The position numbers were made by a program, and so were the translations under genes. Below are positions 8,006 to 16,261 of a stretch of DNA of 64,000 bases, one piece after another. Source of the stretch: Pseudotabrizicola sp. Lineage in GTDB: Bacteria; Pseudomonadota; Alphaproteobacteria; Rhodobacterales; Rhodobacteraceae. Under the pieces are notes generated by a model. The model was not told where the DNA came from. It was given only the letters and a program-made list of their open reading frames with translations, and did no database searches. The stretch is from assembly GCF_030684215.1 (NCBI RefSeq), contig NZ_JAUXOV010000013.1, positions 16,866 through 80,865 on the forward strand. The letters run 5' to 3'. The stretch's first letter is position 1, and every line of letters begins with the position of its first letter.

Positions 8006-9847
8006 ATGCCTTTGCTTCCAAAACTTCCCGTTCTCGCAGGAGAAAGCCTGTCGTCCTACATGCAGCGCGCTTCCAAGTTTCATGCGCGCCAGCATCTCTA
8101 CACCTTTCTCGAGACGCTTGAGATCCCGCGGGGGGCAGTAATGTCCCCCCGCGCCGGCGACCTCGCACGGATTGGGACTATCTTTGCACTTGAGGTCGAC
8201 GAACTTGCCGCCATGACATTTGAGTCTTTTGGTGGTCGAAAGCGGCGGATCGCTGGTGAAGACGTCCACGCTGAATTCGCGAACCTCGACAAAACGACCT
8301 ATTGTCCGGCTTGCTTGCTGGACGACGCTAAGCCTGACAGCGCTTCTGCTGGCATGCGTGTTGGGCGCATTTCTTGGAACATTGATTATGTGCGGACGTG
8401 CCCAACGCATGGGATCGCGCTTGTGCGTCACAAGAACAAGAAGCTCTCAGACAGGCTGCAGTTGATGTCAGAAGTGGCCCCCGACAACGAGGCTTTGCGC
8501 GCCTTGGTGTCAACTGCGTCGCCGCAGCTTGTATCAGATCTGCAGGCCTACATTCAGGATCGACTGGGCAGGAAAGTTGGGCCTGCTTGGCTTGACACCC
8601 AGCCCATCGACACGGCAGCACGGGCCTGCGAAAAGCTTGGGGTTATCTTGACGGCGGGAACGCACGTAAACCTGAATCAAACGACCCAGCAAGACTTGAA
8701 TTTGGCCGGGCATGTGGGTTTCCGGTATGCTTCTCGCGGGGAAGCGGGAGTTCAAGCCGCCCTACGCGAGGCCTTGGATCGATTTGCAAAAACTGGTGAC
8801 AAAGGGGGACCCCAGAAGGCATTCGGACGCCTTTATCAGTGGTTGCAGTTCGACAAGAACGGCAAGGAACCCGGACCTATCAGCGAAGTCGTTCGTGATT
8901 TCATCCTCGATCATTTTCCAGTCGCGGTCGGAACGGACCTGTTTGGTAAAGTCGTGGATCGGCAGCGGGTCCATTCCGTTCATACCCTGGCTGAGAAGAC
9001 TGGCGAACTCAGCCGCACCGTCCACCGCGCAGTCGTGCTGTCGGGCCTGATTGAAGGAGATCCTGAAAAACCGAATGCCTTTGCGACGTTCGATCTGCAG
9101 GCAGGTGAAGACCTTATCCGCCGCATTCAGAACTCAATTTCCGTCACCAAACTGCGCGAGCATTTGAACTGCAATCGCGTCCAAGCGGAACAGTTCGTCA
9201 GAACAGGCCTCATTCCAATCTTGGCGCGCGACAAAGACACCGCGGTCGGCTTCTTGAAGAATGTTGCAATCGAGGATGCGGACGCATTCTTGTCTCGTTT
9301 GGTGGAGCGGGCACAAGTTGTCACCAGCCCCAGCCAGGGCATGATGGAAATCGTCGCTGCCGCCGAAGCCGCTCGGTGGCCAGTCTTGGATATCGTCAAC
9401 GGGATCCTCGCCGGTCTCATCTCAAATGTTCAGGTGGTCGATCAGAGCCTGAAGTTCAAAGGCATTGTTGTTGACCCTGTGGAAGTAAAGGAAGTGCTGG
9501 CACGAGAAAAGTCCTGTGGCCATGTCAGCACCGTTGAAGCTGCACGCCTTCTGAACCTGTCAGTCAGTAACCTGAGCTTTTTGGGCCAACTTACGGACAC
9601 AGACGGCAAGCCCTACTTGCAAAAACACTTCGTAGAAAACAGCAAAGGCGCCAAAATTCGGATCTACTCGACCGAAGACATCGCCACGTTTCTTCGAAAC
9701 CACATCTCGTTGAAAGAATACGCAGAGTCCCTGATGTTCTCTTCAAAGGTAATGCGCAAGAAGCTGGACTGCCGGGGCATCAAACCGATCACCGAAAGCT
9801 ACAGCCTTGGCCGCCTTTACTACCGCAAGGCAGACTTGGCCGCCTGA
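8006..9847 (+). CDS. tniQ: TniQ/TnsD-like target-selection protein, long form
   Basis: TniQ-domain proteins choose the insertion site and recruit TnsC. The ATG at 8006 gives 613 aa. The N-terminus has the TniQ opening LLPKLPVLAGESLSSYMQR. A zinc-binding set follows: C100-x2-C103 in YCPACLL and C132-x2-H135 in RTCPTHG. CRISPR-associated TniQ is usually about 400 aa and TnsD about 500. The extra 400 residues here contain several helix-turn-helix-like segments (HTLAEKTGELSRTVHRAVV, TKLREHLNCNRVQAEQFV, STVEAARLLNLSVSNLSFL), so I infer TnsD-style sequence-specific target binding. The attachment site is unknown. Confidence 0.85.
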   Translation: MPLLPKLPVLAGESLSSYMQRASKFHARQHLYTFLETLEIPRGAVMSPRAGDLARIGTIFALEVDELAAMTFESFGGRKRRIAGEDVHAEFANLDKTTYCPACLLDDAKPDSASAGMRVGRISWNIDYVRTCPTHGIALVRHKNKKLSDRLQLMSEVAPDNEALRALVSTASPQLVSDLQAYIQDRLGRKVGPAWLDTQPIDTAARACEKLGVILTAGTHVNLNQTTQQDLNLAGHVGFRYASRGEAGVQAALREALDRFAKTGDKGGPQKAFGRLYQWLQFDKNGKEPGPISEVVRDFILDHFPVAVGTDLFGKVVDRQRVHSVHTLAEKTGELSRTVHRAVVLSGLIEGDPEKPNAFATFDLQAGEDLIRRIQNSISVTKLREHLNCNRVQAEQFVRTGLIPILARDKDTAVGFLKNVAIEDADAFLSRLVERAQVVTSPSQGMMEIVAAAEAARWPVLDIVNGILAGLISNVQVVDQSLKFKGIVVDPVEVKEVLAREKSCGHVSTVEAARLLNLSVSNLSFLGQLTDTDGKPYLQKHFVENSKGAKIRIYSTEDIATFLRNHISLKEYAESLMFSSKVMRKKLDCRGIKPITESYSLGRLYYRKADLAA

Positions 9848-9905
9848 GAGACCTGCTACCCAAGACGGACCGGCACATCGTCAACGACATCCGCCAATCC
9901 ACATG

Positions 9906-9934
9906 AAAGCCGCCCTTAGGGGCGGCTTTTTCGT
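9906..9934 (+). terminator. Rho-independent terminator after tniQ
   Basis: AAAGCCGCCC and GGGCGGCTTT form a perfect 10-bp stem with a 4-base TTAG loop, followed by TT. The hairpin begins 58 bases after the tniQ stop and closes the tns operon. Confidence 0.85.
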
Positions 9935-10092
9935 TGGAAAACGGCCATCTTGGACCGCGGCGCAAGTTTTTCGCTGGCAAAGTTATGCTTGGCATAATGG
10001 CAATGTAAACCGCGTTGGTTGACAAGGGTATACAATAAAATCAATGACTTAGATTCTTGAGTGGCGCTCTTATGATATGTTTCTACAACCCA

Positions 10093-10184
10093 GTGAAATG
10101 CCCGGCAAAGTTTGTCCATTCTGGCCCGTTTTTTGTCCATCGTGCTCGGCATAATTTGTCCATCGGCCCCTAAACGGGCCGGTG
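10093..10184 (+). repeat. 92-bp end repeat, copy A, with three TTTGTCCAT sites
   Basis: TTTGTCCAT occurs at 10111, 10132 and 10155 (starts), spaced 21 and 23 bases. A hairpin of CCATCGGCCC with GGGCCGGTGG (one mismatch) follows the third site. Copy A is followed without a gap by copy B; 77 of 92 positions are identical and there are no indels. Spaced multiple sites of this kind match TnsB-binding arrays at Tn7-type ends. Confidence 0.7.
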
Positions 10185-10276
10185 GTGAAATGCACCGGAA
10201 AGTTTGTCCATTTTAGTGCGTTTTTTGTCCATCGTGACCTGTATAGTTTGTCCATCGGCCTCTAACCGGGCCGATG
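10185..10276 (+). repeat. 92-bp end repeat, copy B, with three TTTGTCCAT sites
   Basis: Sites start at 10203, 10224 and 10247, with the same 21 and 23 spacing as copy A. The closing hairpin is perfect (CCATCGGCC with GGCCGATGG, 8-base loop). Differences from copy A cluster between the TTTGTCCAT sites, so the sites themselves look conserved by function. Copy B is the outermost repeat. The chromosome-like sequence beyond it starts at about 10277, but no ACA terminus was found next to it. Confidence 0.7.
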
Positions 10277-10589
10277 GCCACGAAAATCCTCCGAAAGCGA
10301 GGTTGGCCTGAGCGGTGCCGCAAACGCCCATTTTCCCCCGCTTGCCGTCTGCAAAAATCGGATGCATCCAGATGTCCGGCCTCTCCCATCTTGGGCCGAG
10401 AAGATCAAGCGACTCTCCGTCCTGATAAACGGCGCCAGTCTGACCTCGCCCGGCACCATTTTTGCTGCGATTGATATGATTTGCCTTGGTTTCGCCCATG
10501 GCTTGCCTTGGGCTGGCCGTGCCGTATCGACAGGGCTTGAGAATGTGATTTGCCCTGTGACAATTTTGGGCACAGATGAGGAGCCGGCT

Positions 10590-11210
10590 ATGGTCTGGCA
10601 AGAGCCGGAACAAGAGCAGCAGGGTGGACCTTTGGTTGTTGCCGAAGGGGTTTTCGCCACGACCTTGATTGCCACGCCCGGCGGATGGCGGCTTGCCGGG
10701 GATTTGCGGCCCGGCACCCAGGTTCTGACCTTTGATGCCGGCACACAATGCGTGACACAGGTGCATTCTCTGCCGTGTGACGAGGCTCCGGCTGACTTTT
10801 GGCCGCTGAGGGTGCCGTGCTGGGCAATGGACAACCGAGATGAAGTGATCCTGCTGCCCGAGCAGAAGGTTCTGATCGAAGCGGATGTGGCAGAGGACCT
10901 GTATGGCGATCCGTTCGCTCTAATACCGGCACGGGCGCTGGAAGGCTGGCGCGGCATTGAACGGTGCAGGCCGCTTGAAGTGGCGATCGCCGTGCAGCTC
11001 AGCTTTGCGCGGCATCAGGTCATTTATGCAAGTCGCGGGGTCTTGCTGTCCTGTGGGGCAGATCCCTTTGCCGACAGTGACTGGCGGGCGGTGCCCTACA
11101 GCAGCTATTCGCTGGCACAGGCACAGCATTTGATTGCTTGTCTGATGGCGGAAGAAACCGGCGCCGCCCTGCGATCTGCGGAGCAGCGCCGGTTCCGAAG
11201 CGCAACTTAG
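10590..11210 (+). CDS. Hint-domain (Hedgehog/intein fold) protein
   Basis: A 206-aa protein. Residues about 18-45 (VFATTLIATPGGWRLAGDLRPGTQVLTF) have the Hint N-terminal pattern (TLIATPxGW, LRPGxxVLTxD). A second conserved block is LRVPCWAMDNRDEVILLPEQKVLIE, with a His/Tyr stretch RHQVIYASRGVLL. The canonical first Cys nucleophile is absent, as in the Hint_2-type proteins common in Rhodobacterales, so self-splicing is unlikely. GAGGAG lies 6 bases before this ATG; the frame is open further upstream but without coding character. It converges with fadJ, the stop codons overlapping by 3 bases, and is the first chromosomal-type gene to the right of the transposon repeats. Confidence 0.7.
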   Translation: MVWQEPEQEQQGGPLVVAEGVFATTLIATPGGWRLAGDLRPGTQVLTFDAGTQCVTQVHSLPCDEAPADFWPLRVPCWAMDNRDEVILLPEQKVLIEADVAEDLYGDPFALIPARALEGWRGIERCRPLEVAIAVQLSFARHQVIYASRGVLLSCGADPFADSDWRAVPYSSYSLAQAQHLIACLMAEETGAALRSAEQRRFRSAT

Positions 11211-13393
11211 GCTGCTTTGCGGGCCGCCTTGCCATAGAACGTGGTCGCCGAGGCGGCCATCTCGCGCAGCAGGGACGGCACTGCAAAGCGTGCGCCTTCG
11301 CTGGCGGTCAGTGCTTCGCAGATTTCGATCGCGCGGGCCGCACCAATGATATCCAGCCAGCCAAATGGGCCGCCCGACCATGGCGCAAAACCCCAGCCGA
11401 GGATTGCGCCGACGTCGCCTTCGCGGATGTCGGTCAGCACGCCATCTTCCAATGCGCGCACCGCCTCCAGCACCTGTGCCATCAGCAGTCGGTGCTGCAC
11501 ATGGGACAGGTCAGGCTGATCGTCGGCAACCGGATATTGGTTGGCCAGCCCATCCCACAGCCCGCCACGCTTGCCCGCCTCGTCATAGATGTAAAAGCCT
11601 GCATTGGCCTTTTTGCCCATGCGTCCCTGATCGGCCATCCAGAACAGCACATCATCGACTGCCCCGTCGGGATAGGCGTCGCCCATGGCCAGCTTGGTCG
11701 CCTTGGCGATCTTCACCCCCAGATCAATCGAGGTTTCATCCACCAGTTGCAGCGGCCCAAGCGGCATGCCAACCAGTTTGGCTGCGTTTTCCACCAGTGC
11801 AGGTTCCACACCTTCGGCAACCATGCGGATGCCTTCGTTGATATAGGGAATGATGCAGCGGTTGGCGTAGAAGAACCGCGCATCATTGACCACGATGGGC
11901 GTTTTGCGGATCTGGCGCACATAGTCCAGCGCGCGTGCTACCGCCACATCGCCGGTTTGCTTGCCACGGATAATCTCTACCAGCAGCATTTTGTCGACCG
12001 GGGAAAAGAAATGGATGCCGATGAACTGCATGGGCCGCTGGCTGGCGCGGGCCAGTTCAGAAATCGGCAGGGTCGAGGTGTTGGTGGCAAAGATGCAGTC
12101 AGCGCCCACAACCGCCTCGACCTTGGCCGTCACGTCGGCCTTGACCTTCATATCCTCAAACACCGCTTCCACGATCAGATCACACCCCGCAAGCGCGGCG
12201 TAATCGGTGGTGGCGGTGATGCGGGCCAGCACTTCGGCCTTTTTCTCAGCCGTCACTTTGCGGCGGGCAATGCCCTTGTCGAGGATGCCCTCGGAATAGG
12301 CTTTGCCCCGGTCTGCCGCATCTTGTGCCGCGTCGATCAGCACCACATCTATTCCAGCATTGGCGCTGACATAGGCGATGCCCGCGCCCATCATGCCCGC
12401 GCCGATGATGCCGACCTTTTTCACGGTCTGATCCGGGGCCTCTGGCCGGTTTGCGCCTTTTTCCAGTGCCTCTTTGTTGATGAACAGGCTGCGGATCATT
12501 GCTGACGAGGACGGGTTCATCAGCACTGTGGTAAAGTTCCTGGCCTCGATCTTCAGCGCGGTATCAAAGGGCACCATCGACCCCTCATAAACCGCGCTCA
12601 GCAGGGCTTTGGCGGCGGGGTACACGCCCATGGTCTTGCCATGCACCATCGCAGAGGCACCCACAAAAGTCATGAACCCGGCGGGGTGATAGGGGGTGCC
12701 GCCAGGCATCTTGTAGCCCTTGGCATCCCATGGCTTGACGAGATCGGCCTCTTTCGCCGAAAGCACCCATTCTTTGGCGCGTGTCAGCAGGTCTTCGGGG
12801 GCGACCACTTCGTCAATCAGCCCGCCCGCCTTGGCACCTTTGGGATCCGACAATTTACCCTCCAGCAGATAGGGTGCGGCCATCATCGCGCCCATCTTGC
12901 GCACCAGCCGTGTGGTGCCGCCCGCGCCGGGGAAAATGCCAACCATTATTTCCGGCAGGCCAATCTTGGCCTTCGGGTTGTCGGCGGCGATGATGCGGTG
13001 GCACGACAGTGGCACTTCAAGCCCGATGCCAAGCGCTGTGCCGGGCAGGGCGGCCACAATCGGCTTGCCACCCTTAAGCGTTTTTGGGTCCATCCCGGCG
13101 CGTTCAATCTTGCGCAGGATAGCATGCATCTCCATCACACCGTTGAAAATGCCCTCGGCTCCGCCCTCATCGCGCATTTTGGCGATCACGTTCAGATCCA
13201 TCCCGCCGGCAAAATCCTTTTTGCCGCTGGTGATGATCACACCTTTGACCGCAGCATCGGCAAGGGCGGTATCAATATGGCTGTTGAGTTCCGCAAATCC
13301 GGCAAGGGACATCACGTTCATGGATTTTTCCGGCACATCCCAGGTGATGGTAGCAACGCCATCGGCGTCAACGGCATAAGCAAAATCGGTCAT
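11207..13393 (-). CDS. fadJ: Fatty-acid oxidation multifunctional protein (enoyl-CoA hydratase / 3-hydroxyacyl-CoA dehydrogenase)
   Basis: This 728-aa fusion hydrates 2-enoyl-CoA and oxidises 3-hydroxyacyl-CoA with NAD. The crotonase half (about 1-200) has GIGLEVPLSCH and GLPEIMVGIFPGAGGTTRL. The Rossmann motif VGIIGAGMMGAGIA starts near residue 325. The dehydrogenase signature follows: FIGIHFFSPVDKMLLVEII with its catalytic His, and a C-terminal four-helix part. Length agrees with FadJ/FadB proteins. The start overlaps the stop of the NTF2-like gene by 4 bases. With fadA and the acyl-CoA dehydrogenase upstream on the same strand it supplies the remaining beta-oxidation steps. Confidence 0.93.
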   Translation of the reverse strand: MTDFAYAVDADGVATITWDVPEKSMNVMSLAGFAELNSHIDTALADAAVKGVIITSGKKDFAGGMDLNVIAKMRDEGGAEGIFNGVMEMHAILRKIERAGMDPKTLKGGKPIVAALPGTALGIGLEVPLSCHRIIAADNPKAKIGLPEIMVGIFPGAGGTTRLVRKMGAMMAAPYLLEGKLSDPKGAKAGGLIDEVVAPEDLLTRAKEWVLSAKEADLVKPWDAKGYKMPGGTPYHPAGFMTFVGASAMVHGKTMGVYPAAKALLSAVYEGSMVPFDTALKIEARNFTTVLMNPSSSAMIRSLFINKEALEKGANRPEAPDQTVKKVGIIGAGMMGAGIAYVSANAGIDVVLIDAAQDAADRGKAYSEGILDKGIARRKVTAEKKAEVLARITATTDYAALAGCDLIVEAVFEDMKVKADVTAKVEAVVGADCIFATNTSTLPISELARASQRPMQFIGIHFFSPVDKMLLVEIIRGKQTGDVAVARALDYVRQIRKTPIVVNDARFFYANRCIIPYINEGIRMVAEGVEPALVENAAKLVGMPLGPLQLVDETSIDLGVKIAKATKLAMGDAYPDGAVDDVLFWMADQGRMGKKANAGFYIYDEAGKRGGLWDGLANQYPVADDQPDLSHVQHRLLMAQVLEAVRALEDGVLTDIREGDVGAILGWGFAPWSGGPFGWLDIIGAARAIEICEALTASEGARFAVPSLLREMAASATTFYGKAARKAA

Positions 13394-13839
13394 TCTTCCG
13401 GTCCTTTCCGAAGGTCGGGTGTGGCAAGGCTGGGCATCAGAACTGGCCAGCGTGAATTGGCAAGGGCGTTGGTAATCGAGGCCGCGCGCCAGCGACCTTC
13501 GTCGTGTCGCAGCGTGATTTGCGAATGGAACGGGTCAATCACCCGCATTCCGCCAGAAATCAGGTGCGAGACATACCGCCCGGTTATGAGCGACGAGTCG
13601 ATATCCTGCGCGCTTTCAACAAGTCGAATGTAGTCTGTAACCCGCTGGCTTTTCAGCATGCCACAGAACGTTTCAAACCCGACGCGCAGGTCATCTTCAG
13701 TTGAGATGGTCATGTTGGCGGTATGGGTGACCAGATGAAATGGCAGCACCACCCCGACCCTGTAGGCCACAAAATCGCCCGCCATCACAGCGGCAGCAAT
13801 CTCGTCCAGATAAGTTTGAAGGATGGCGGCCGCCTGCAT
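13390..13839 (-). CDS. NTF2/SnoaL-like protein between fadA and fadJ
   Basis: A 149-aa protein with the size and alternating helix-sheet pattern of the NTF2/SnoaL fold: an N-terminal helix ([20 protein letters not shown]), then [20 protein letters not shown], a helical [13 protein letters not shown], and C-terminal strands including [20 protein letters not shown] and [10 protein letters not shown]. No catalytic residues can be assigned. It is wedged between fadA (3-base gap) and fadJ (4-base overlap), so it is co-expressed with beta-oxidation enzymes. Role unknown. Confidence 0.65.
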   Translation of the reverse strand: MQAAAILQTYLDEIAAAVMAGDFVAYRVGVVLPFHLVTHTANMTISTEDDLRVGFETFCGMLKSQRVTDYIRLVESAQDIDSSLITGRYVSHLISGGMRVIDPFHSQITLRHDEGRWRAASITNALANSRWPVLMPSLATPDLRKGPEE

Positions 13840-13842
13840 CTG

Positions 13843-15054
13843 CTACACCCGCTCGATGATGGTGGCGGCCCCCATGCCGGACGCGATGCACAGCGTGGCA
13901 AGGCCAACGCTTTTGCCGGTCCGTTCCAATTCGTCCAGAAGCGTGCCGATGATGATGGCCCCCGTAGCCCCCAGAGGGTGACCCATTGCGATAGAGCCGC
14001 CATTCGGGTTCACCTTTGCCGGGTCCACATCAAACGCCTGCATGAAGCGCAACACAACACTGGCAAAGGCCTCATTCACCTCAAACAGATCAATGTCGCT
14101 GATGCTCATGCCGGCATCCTTCAGGATCTTTTCGGTCACCGGAACCGGGCCGGTCAGCATGATGGTCGGGTCGGTGCCGATCTTGGCTGTTGCCCGGATG
14201 CGGGCGCGCGGTGTCAAACCATGGGCCTTGCCGAATTCGGCATTGCCGATCAGCACCGCCGCCGCGCCGTCAACGATGCCTGAGGAGTTGCCCGCATGGT
14301 GGATGTGATTGATCCGCTCCAGATGCGGGTATTTCATCAGGGCGATCTTGTCGAAGCCTGGCATCACCTCGCCCATATCCTTGAACGCGGGCTTCAGCGA
14401 ACCAAGCGCCTGCATATCGGTGCCGGGGCGCATGTATTCGTCGGTGGACAGGATCGGCAAACCGTTCTGGTCGCGAATGGTGATGACCGATTTGGCAAAG
14501 CGGTTATCTTCCCATGCCGCAGCGGCGCGTCGTTGCGATTCCATGGCCAAGGCATCGGCCATGTCGCGGGTAAAGCCATATTCGGTGGCGATGATATCGG
14601 CCGAAATACCCTGCGGCACGAAATAGGTCTTCATTGCCAGCGACGGATCGACCGCGATCGCGGCACCATCACTGCCCATGGCGACCCGGCCCATCATCTC
14701 GACCCCTCCCGCAATATAGGCCTGACCCGCCCCGCCCCTGACCTGATTGGCGGCAATGTTCACCGCCTCCATCCCACTGGCACAAAAGCGGTTGATGGCA
14801 AGGCCGGGGATGCTTTCGTCAAGATCCGACAGCAGCACGGCCGATCGCGCAAGGCAACCGCCCTGTTCACCTACCTGGGTTACGTTACCCCAGATCACAT
14901 CCTCAACCGCATGGCCTTCCAGCCCGTTGCGCTCTTTGACCGCGTTCAGGATCTTGGCCGACAGCGCAACGGATGTCAGCTCGTGCAGGCTGCCATCGGG
15001 GCGGCCCTTGCCGCGTGGGCTGCGAACGGCGTCGTAAATATAAGCGTCTTGCAT
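13843..15054 (-). CDS. fadA: Acetyl-CoA acyltransferase (3-ketoacyl-CoA thiolase)
   Basis: The last beta-oxidation step, thiolytic release of acetyl-CoA. The 403-aa length is normal for thiolases. The nucleophile is C91 in [13 protein letters not shown]. The GHPLGATGA histidine block and the C-terminal CIASGMGAA cysteine block are present, as is NEAFASVVL. An AGGAG lies before the ATG. It is followed on the same strand by the NTF2-like gene and fadJ, and preceded by a GST gene 12 bases away. Confidence 0.95.
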   Translation of the reverse strand: MQDAYIYDAVRSPRGKGRPDGSLHELTSVALSAKILNAVKERNGLEGHAVEDVIWGNVTQVGEQGGCLARSAVLLSDLDESIPGLAINRFCASGMEAVNIAANQVRGGAGQAYIAGGVEMMGRVAMGSDGAAIAVDPSLAMKTYFVPQGISADIIATEYGFTRDMADALAMESQRRAAAAWEDNRFAKSVITIRDQNGLPILSTDEYMRPGTDMQALGSLKPAFKDMGEVMPGFDKIALMKYPHLERINHIHHAGNSSGIVDGAAAVLIGNAEFGKAHGLTPRARIRATAKIGTDPTIMLTGPVPVTEKILKDAGMSISDIDLFEVNEAFASVVLRFMQAFDVDPAKVNPNGGSIAMGHPLGATGAIIIGTLLDELERTGKSVGLATLCIASGMGAATIIERV

Positions 15055-15066
15055 GGTGTCCTCTCC

Positions 15067-15717
15067 TTATGCCCGGTCCGACGGGTTGCCGGGCATCAAT
15101 TCATAGGGGTGCTTCCAGCCGGGCAGTGCCGCGATGCGGTCAAGCCAGGCGTCGATATGGGGCCATTCCTTGCGGTCAAAGCCGAAGGGTTCTGGGTAGA
15201 AAAGATAGCCGCAGCAGGACATATCCGCGATGGTAGGGCCCTCGCCCACCATCCAGTCGCGCTGCGCCAGATGGGTGTCAAGGACGCCATAGGCCGCCTT
15301 GAGCCTGCCTTGCATAAAGGGGATCACGCCTTCGGGGCGTTTGTCAGCGGGTAGAAAGTTCATCAGGAACCGGACCGTGCCGATCTGGCTGGACAGTTTG
15401 TGATTGTCCCACAAGATCCAGCGCAAGACCTCGTCCCGGTCTTGTGGCGTTGCACCGCTCATTTTGCCGCTCTGGCCTGCGACATGCAAAAGGATGCCGC
15501 CCGATTGCGTCAGGACGTGATCGCCCTCAACCAGAACGGGAACCTCGCCCATTGCGTTCAGGGCGCGAAATTCCGCGCTGCGGGTTTCACCATTGAAGAA
15601 ATCGACATATCGCGCCCGCCAGACTGTGCCCGTCAGAGTTAGCGCCAGTGCACATTTATAGGCGTTCCCACTTTCGCCAAAGCAATACAGTTCTGCCGCA
15701 TCTGCCGATCCATCCAT
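15067..15717 (-). CDS. Glutathione S-transferase family protein
   Basis: A 216-aa protein with a thioredoxin-like N-terminal domain (ELYCFGESGNAYKCALALTLTG, then GEVPVLVEGDHVLTQSGGILLHVA, the cis-Pro and glutathione-contact ES/QS region) and an all-helical C-terminal domain (YGVLDTHLAQRDWMVGEGPTIADMS). Placed just upstream of fadA on the same strand, it probably shares the fatty-acid operon. Substrate not deducible. GGAGGGCC upstream supports the ATG at 15717. Confidence 0.85.
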   Translation of the reverse strand: MDGSADAAELYCFGESGNAYKCALALTLTGTVWRARYVDFFNGETRSAEFRALNAMGEVPVLVEGDHVLTQSGGILLHVAGQSGKMSGATPQDRDEVLRWILWDNHKLSSQIGTVRFLMNFLPADKRPEGVIPFMQGRLKAAYGVLDTHLAQRDWMVGEGPTIADMSCCGYLFYPEPFGFDRKEWPHIDAWLDRIAALPGWKHPYELMPGNPSDRA

Positions 15718-15748
15718 TCAAAGGCCCTCCCAGACCTGCCCGGTTTAG

Positions 15749-15769
15749 CCGGGGGTTTCACACCCCCGG
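15749..15769. other. Perfect 8-bp stem-loop upstream of the GST gene
   Basis: CCGGGGGT pairs with ACCCCCGG around a 5-base loop. No U-run follows on either strand. It adjoins a copy of the dispersed GGAGTATTT repeat and is probably part of that intergenic repeat unit. Confidence 0.4.
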
Positions 15770-15777
15770 ACCCCCGT

Positions 15778-15800
15778 GGAGTATTTTCGCCAAGATGAAG
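15778..15800 (+). repeat. Dispersed intergenic repeat, GGAGTATTT-CCAAGATGAAG type
   Basis: GGAGTATTTTCGCCAAGATG followed by AAG. Related copies lie at 15941-15965 (reverse orientation), 52557-52577, and in shorter form at 54423 and 57034. All lie between genes. Confidence 0.55.
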
Positions 15801-15878
15801 CAAGAATTCGTCAACCTTGCTTCGCTAATCTTTCGATGCGGTACAGGCCAGAGAGCCGATGACCACCCAAGGTGAAGC

Positions 15879-15923
15879 CCCGTTCCGAAGCCCCGGATAG
15901 CCAAACCGGACAGTCGGAACGGG
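15879..15923. other. Inverted repeat downstream of the small conserved protein gene
   Basis: CCCGTTCCGA and TCGGAACGGG are perfect 10-base arms around a 25-base centre that itself contains CCGG/CCGG. It lies between the small minus-strand gene (stop 15985) and the GST gene. It could end or attenuate that transcript but lacks a U-run. Confidence 0.4.
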
Positions 15924-15940
15924 ATGGAGCATGCCCATTC

Positions 15941-15965
15941 TTCTTGGTCCAAATACTCCCCGCCG
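15941..15965 (-). repeat. Dispersed intergenic repeat, reverse copy
   Basis: TTCTTGGTCCAAATACTCCC followed by CGCCG is the reverse complement of the GGAGTATTT-CCAAG motif seen at 15778 and 52557. Confidence 0.5.
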
Positions 15966-15984
15966 GTGCCGCGTTGCTTTGTGT

Positions 15985-16197
15985 TCAGTGTTTGCGATCC
16001 TCAAGCTCCGAATTGAACAGGCGCAGTCTGTGGGTCAGGTTTTCCTTGTGTGTAACGCTGTCGAAATGTTCGAACAGGAACGACAGCGCCTCGCCTTCAT
16101 CAAGCCCCGCCTCTGCAGCAAAGCGTTTCAATCTGCGGTAGCCGTCTTCGGTCATGGCGACGGGAAAGCGGCGGGTGAGGCGAAAACGTTTGGGCAT
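15985..16197 (-). CDS. Small conserved basic protein (70 aa)
   Basis: The reading frame is open upstream to 16425, but a GGAG lies before the ATG at 16197 and the first 76 residues of the longer frame look non-coding. The 70-aa product starts MPKRFRLTRRFPVAMTEDGY and has a helix-turn-helix-like middle (RRLKRFAAEAGLDEGEALSFLFEHF), reminiscent of ribbon-helix-helix regulators. It lies between the acyl-CoA dehydrogenase and GST genes on the same strand. Function unknown. Confidence 0.6.
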   Translation of the reverse strand: MPKRFRLTRRFPVAMTEDGYRRLKRFAAEAGLDEGEALSFLFEHFDSVTHKENLTHRLRLFNSELEDRKH

Positions 16198-16261
16198 CAG
16201 GGATCTCCGGCTGGGGTGGGGCAGATCTTTCGCAACAAAGATCTGCCCTTCGCCTTGCAGC

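Larger units (their letters stand above)
2687..10276 (+). mobile_element. Tn7-like element (tnsA-tnsB-tnsC-tniQ), approximate extent
   Basis: The four collinear genes form a complete Tn7-type transposition core: endonuclease, DD(35)E transposase, AAA ATPase and a long TniQ. I took the limits from the inverted GGACAAAAAACG site before tnsA and from the end of the second 92-bp repeat after tniQ. Neither end shows an obvious TGT/ACA terminus or target duplication, so the boundaries are provisional. There is no TnsE, CRISPR array or Cas gene, and hardly any room for cargo between tniQ and the repeats. The GIY-YIG and methylase-like genes to the left may be a separate insertion, or cargo if the true left end is outside the window. 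Confidence 0.6.
9935..10589. other. Non-coding stretch from the tns terminator to the Hint gene
   Basis: About 150 AT-rich bases follow the terminator, including a small TTATGC/GCATAA inverted repeat near 9982. Two 92-bp repeats (10093-10276) come next, then about 310 bases before the Hint-domain gene. On the minus strand an ORF from an ATG at 10499 (109 aa, ending 10170, with AAGG upstream) runs through the repeats, where the motif reads as Met-Asp-Lys. I do not recognise it. It may be the stump of a gene cut by the insertion or simply a chance frame. Confidence 0.4.

Noticed and set aside
10093..10276. CRISPR array made of the TTTGTCCAT repeats
   Set aside because: Nine-base sites at 21/23-base spacing inside a 92-bp duplicated unit do not fit repeat-spacer architecture, and no cas gene is near.
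10093..10276. Replication origin iterons
   Set aside because: No replication initiator, partition gene or DnaA box cluster nearby; the link to tns genes and the inverted match before tnsA fit transposon ends better.
10362..10589. N-terminal extension of the Hint protein to the ATG at 10362
   Set aside because: No ribosome binding site there and non-coding-like composition; GAGGAG marks the ATG at 10590.
11138..12505. 455-aa plus-strand open frame opposite fadJ
   Set aside because: Antisense to a complete fadJ; no ribosome binding site or recognisable domain.
14296..15354. 352-aa plus-strand open frame opposite fadA and the GST gene
   Set aside because: Spans two real genes on the other strand; shadow frame.
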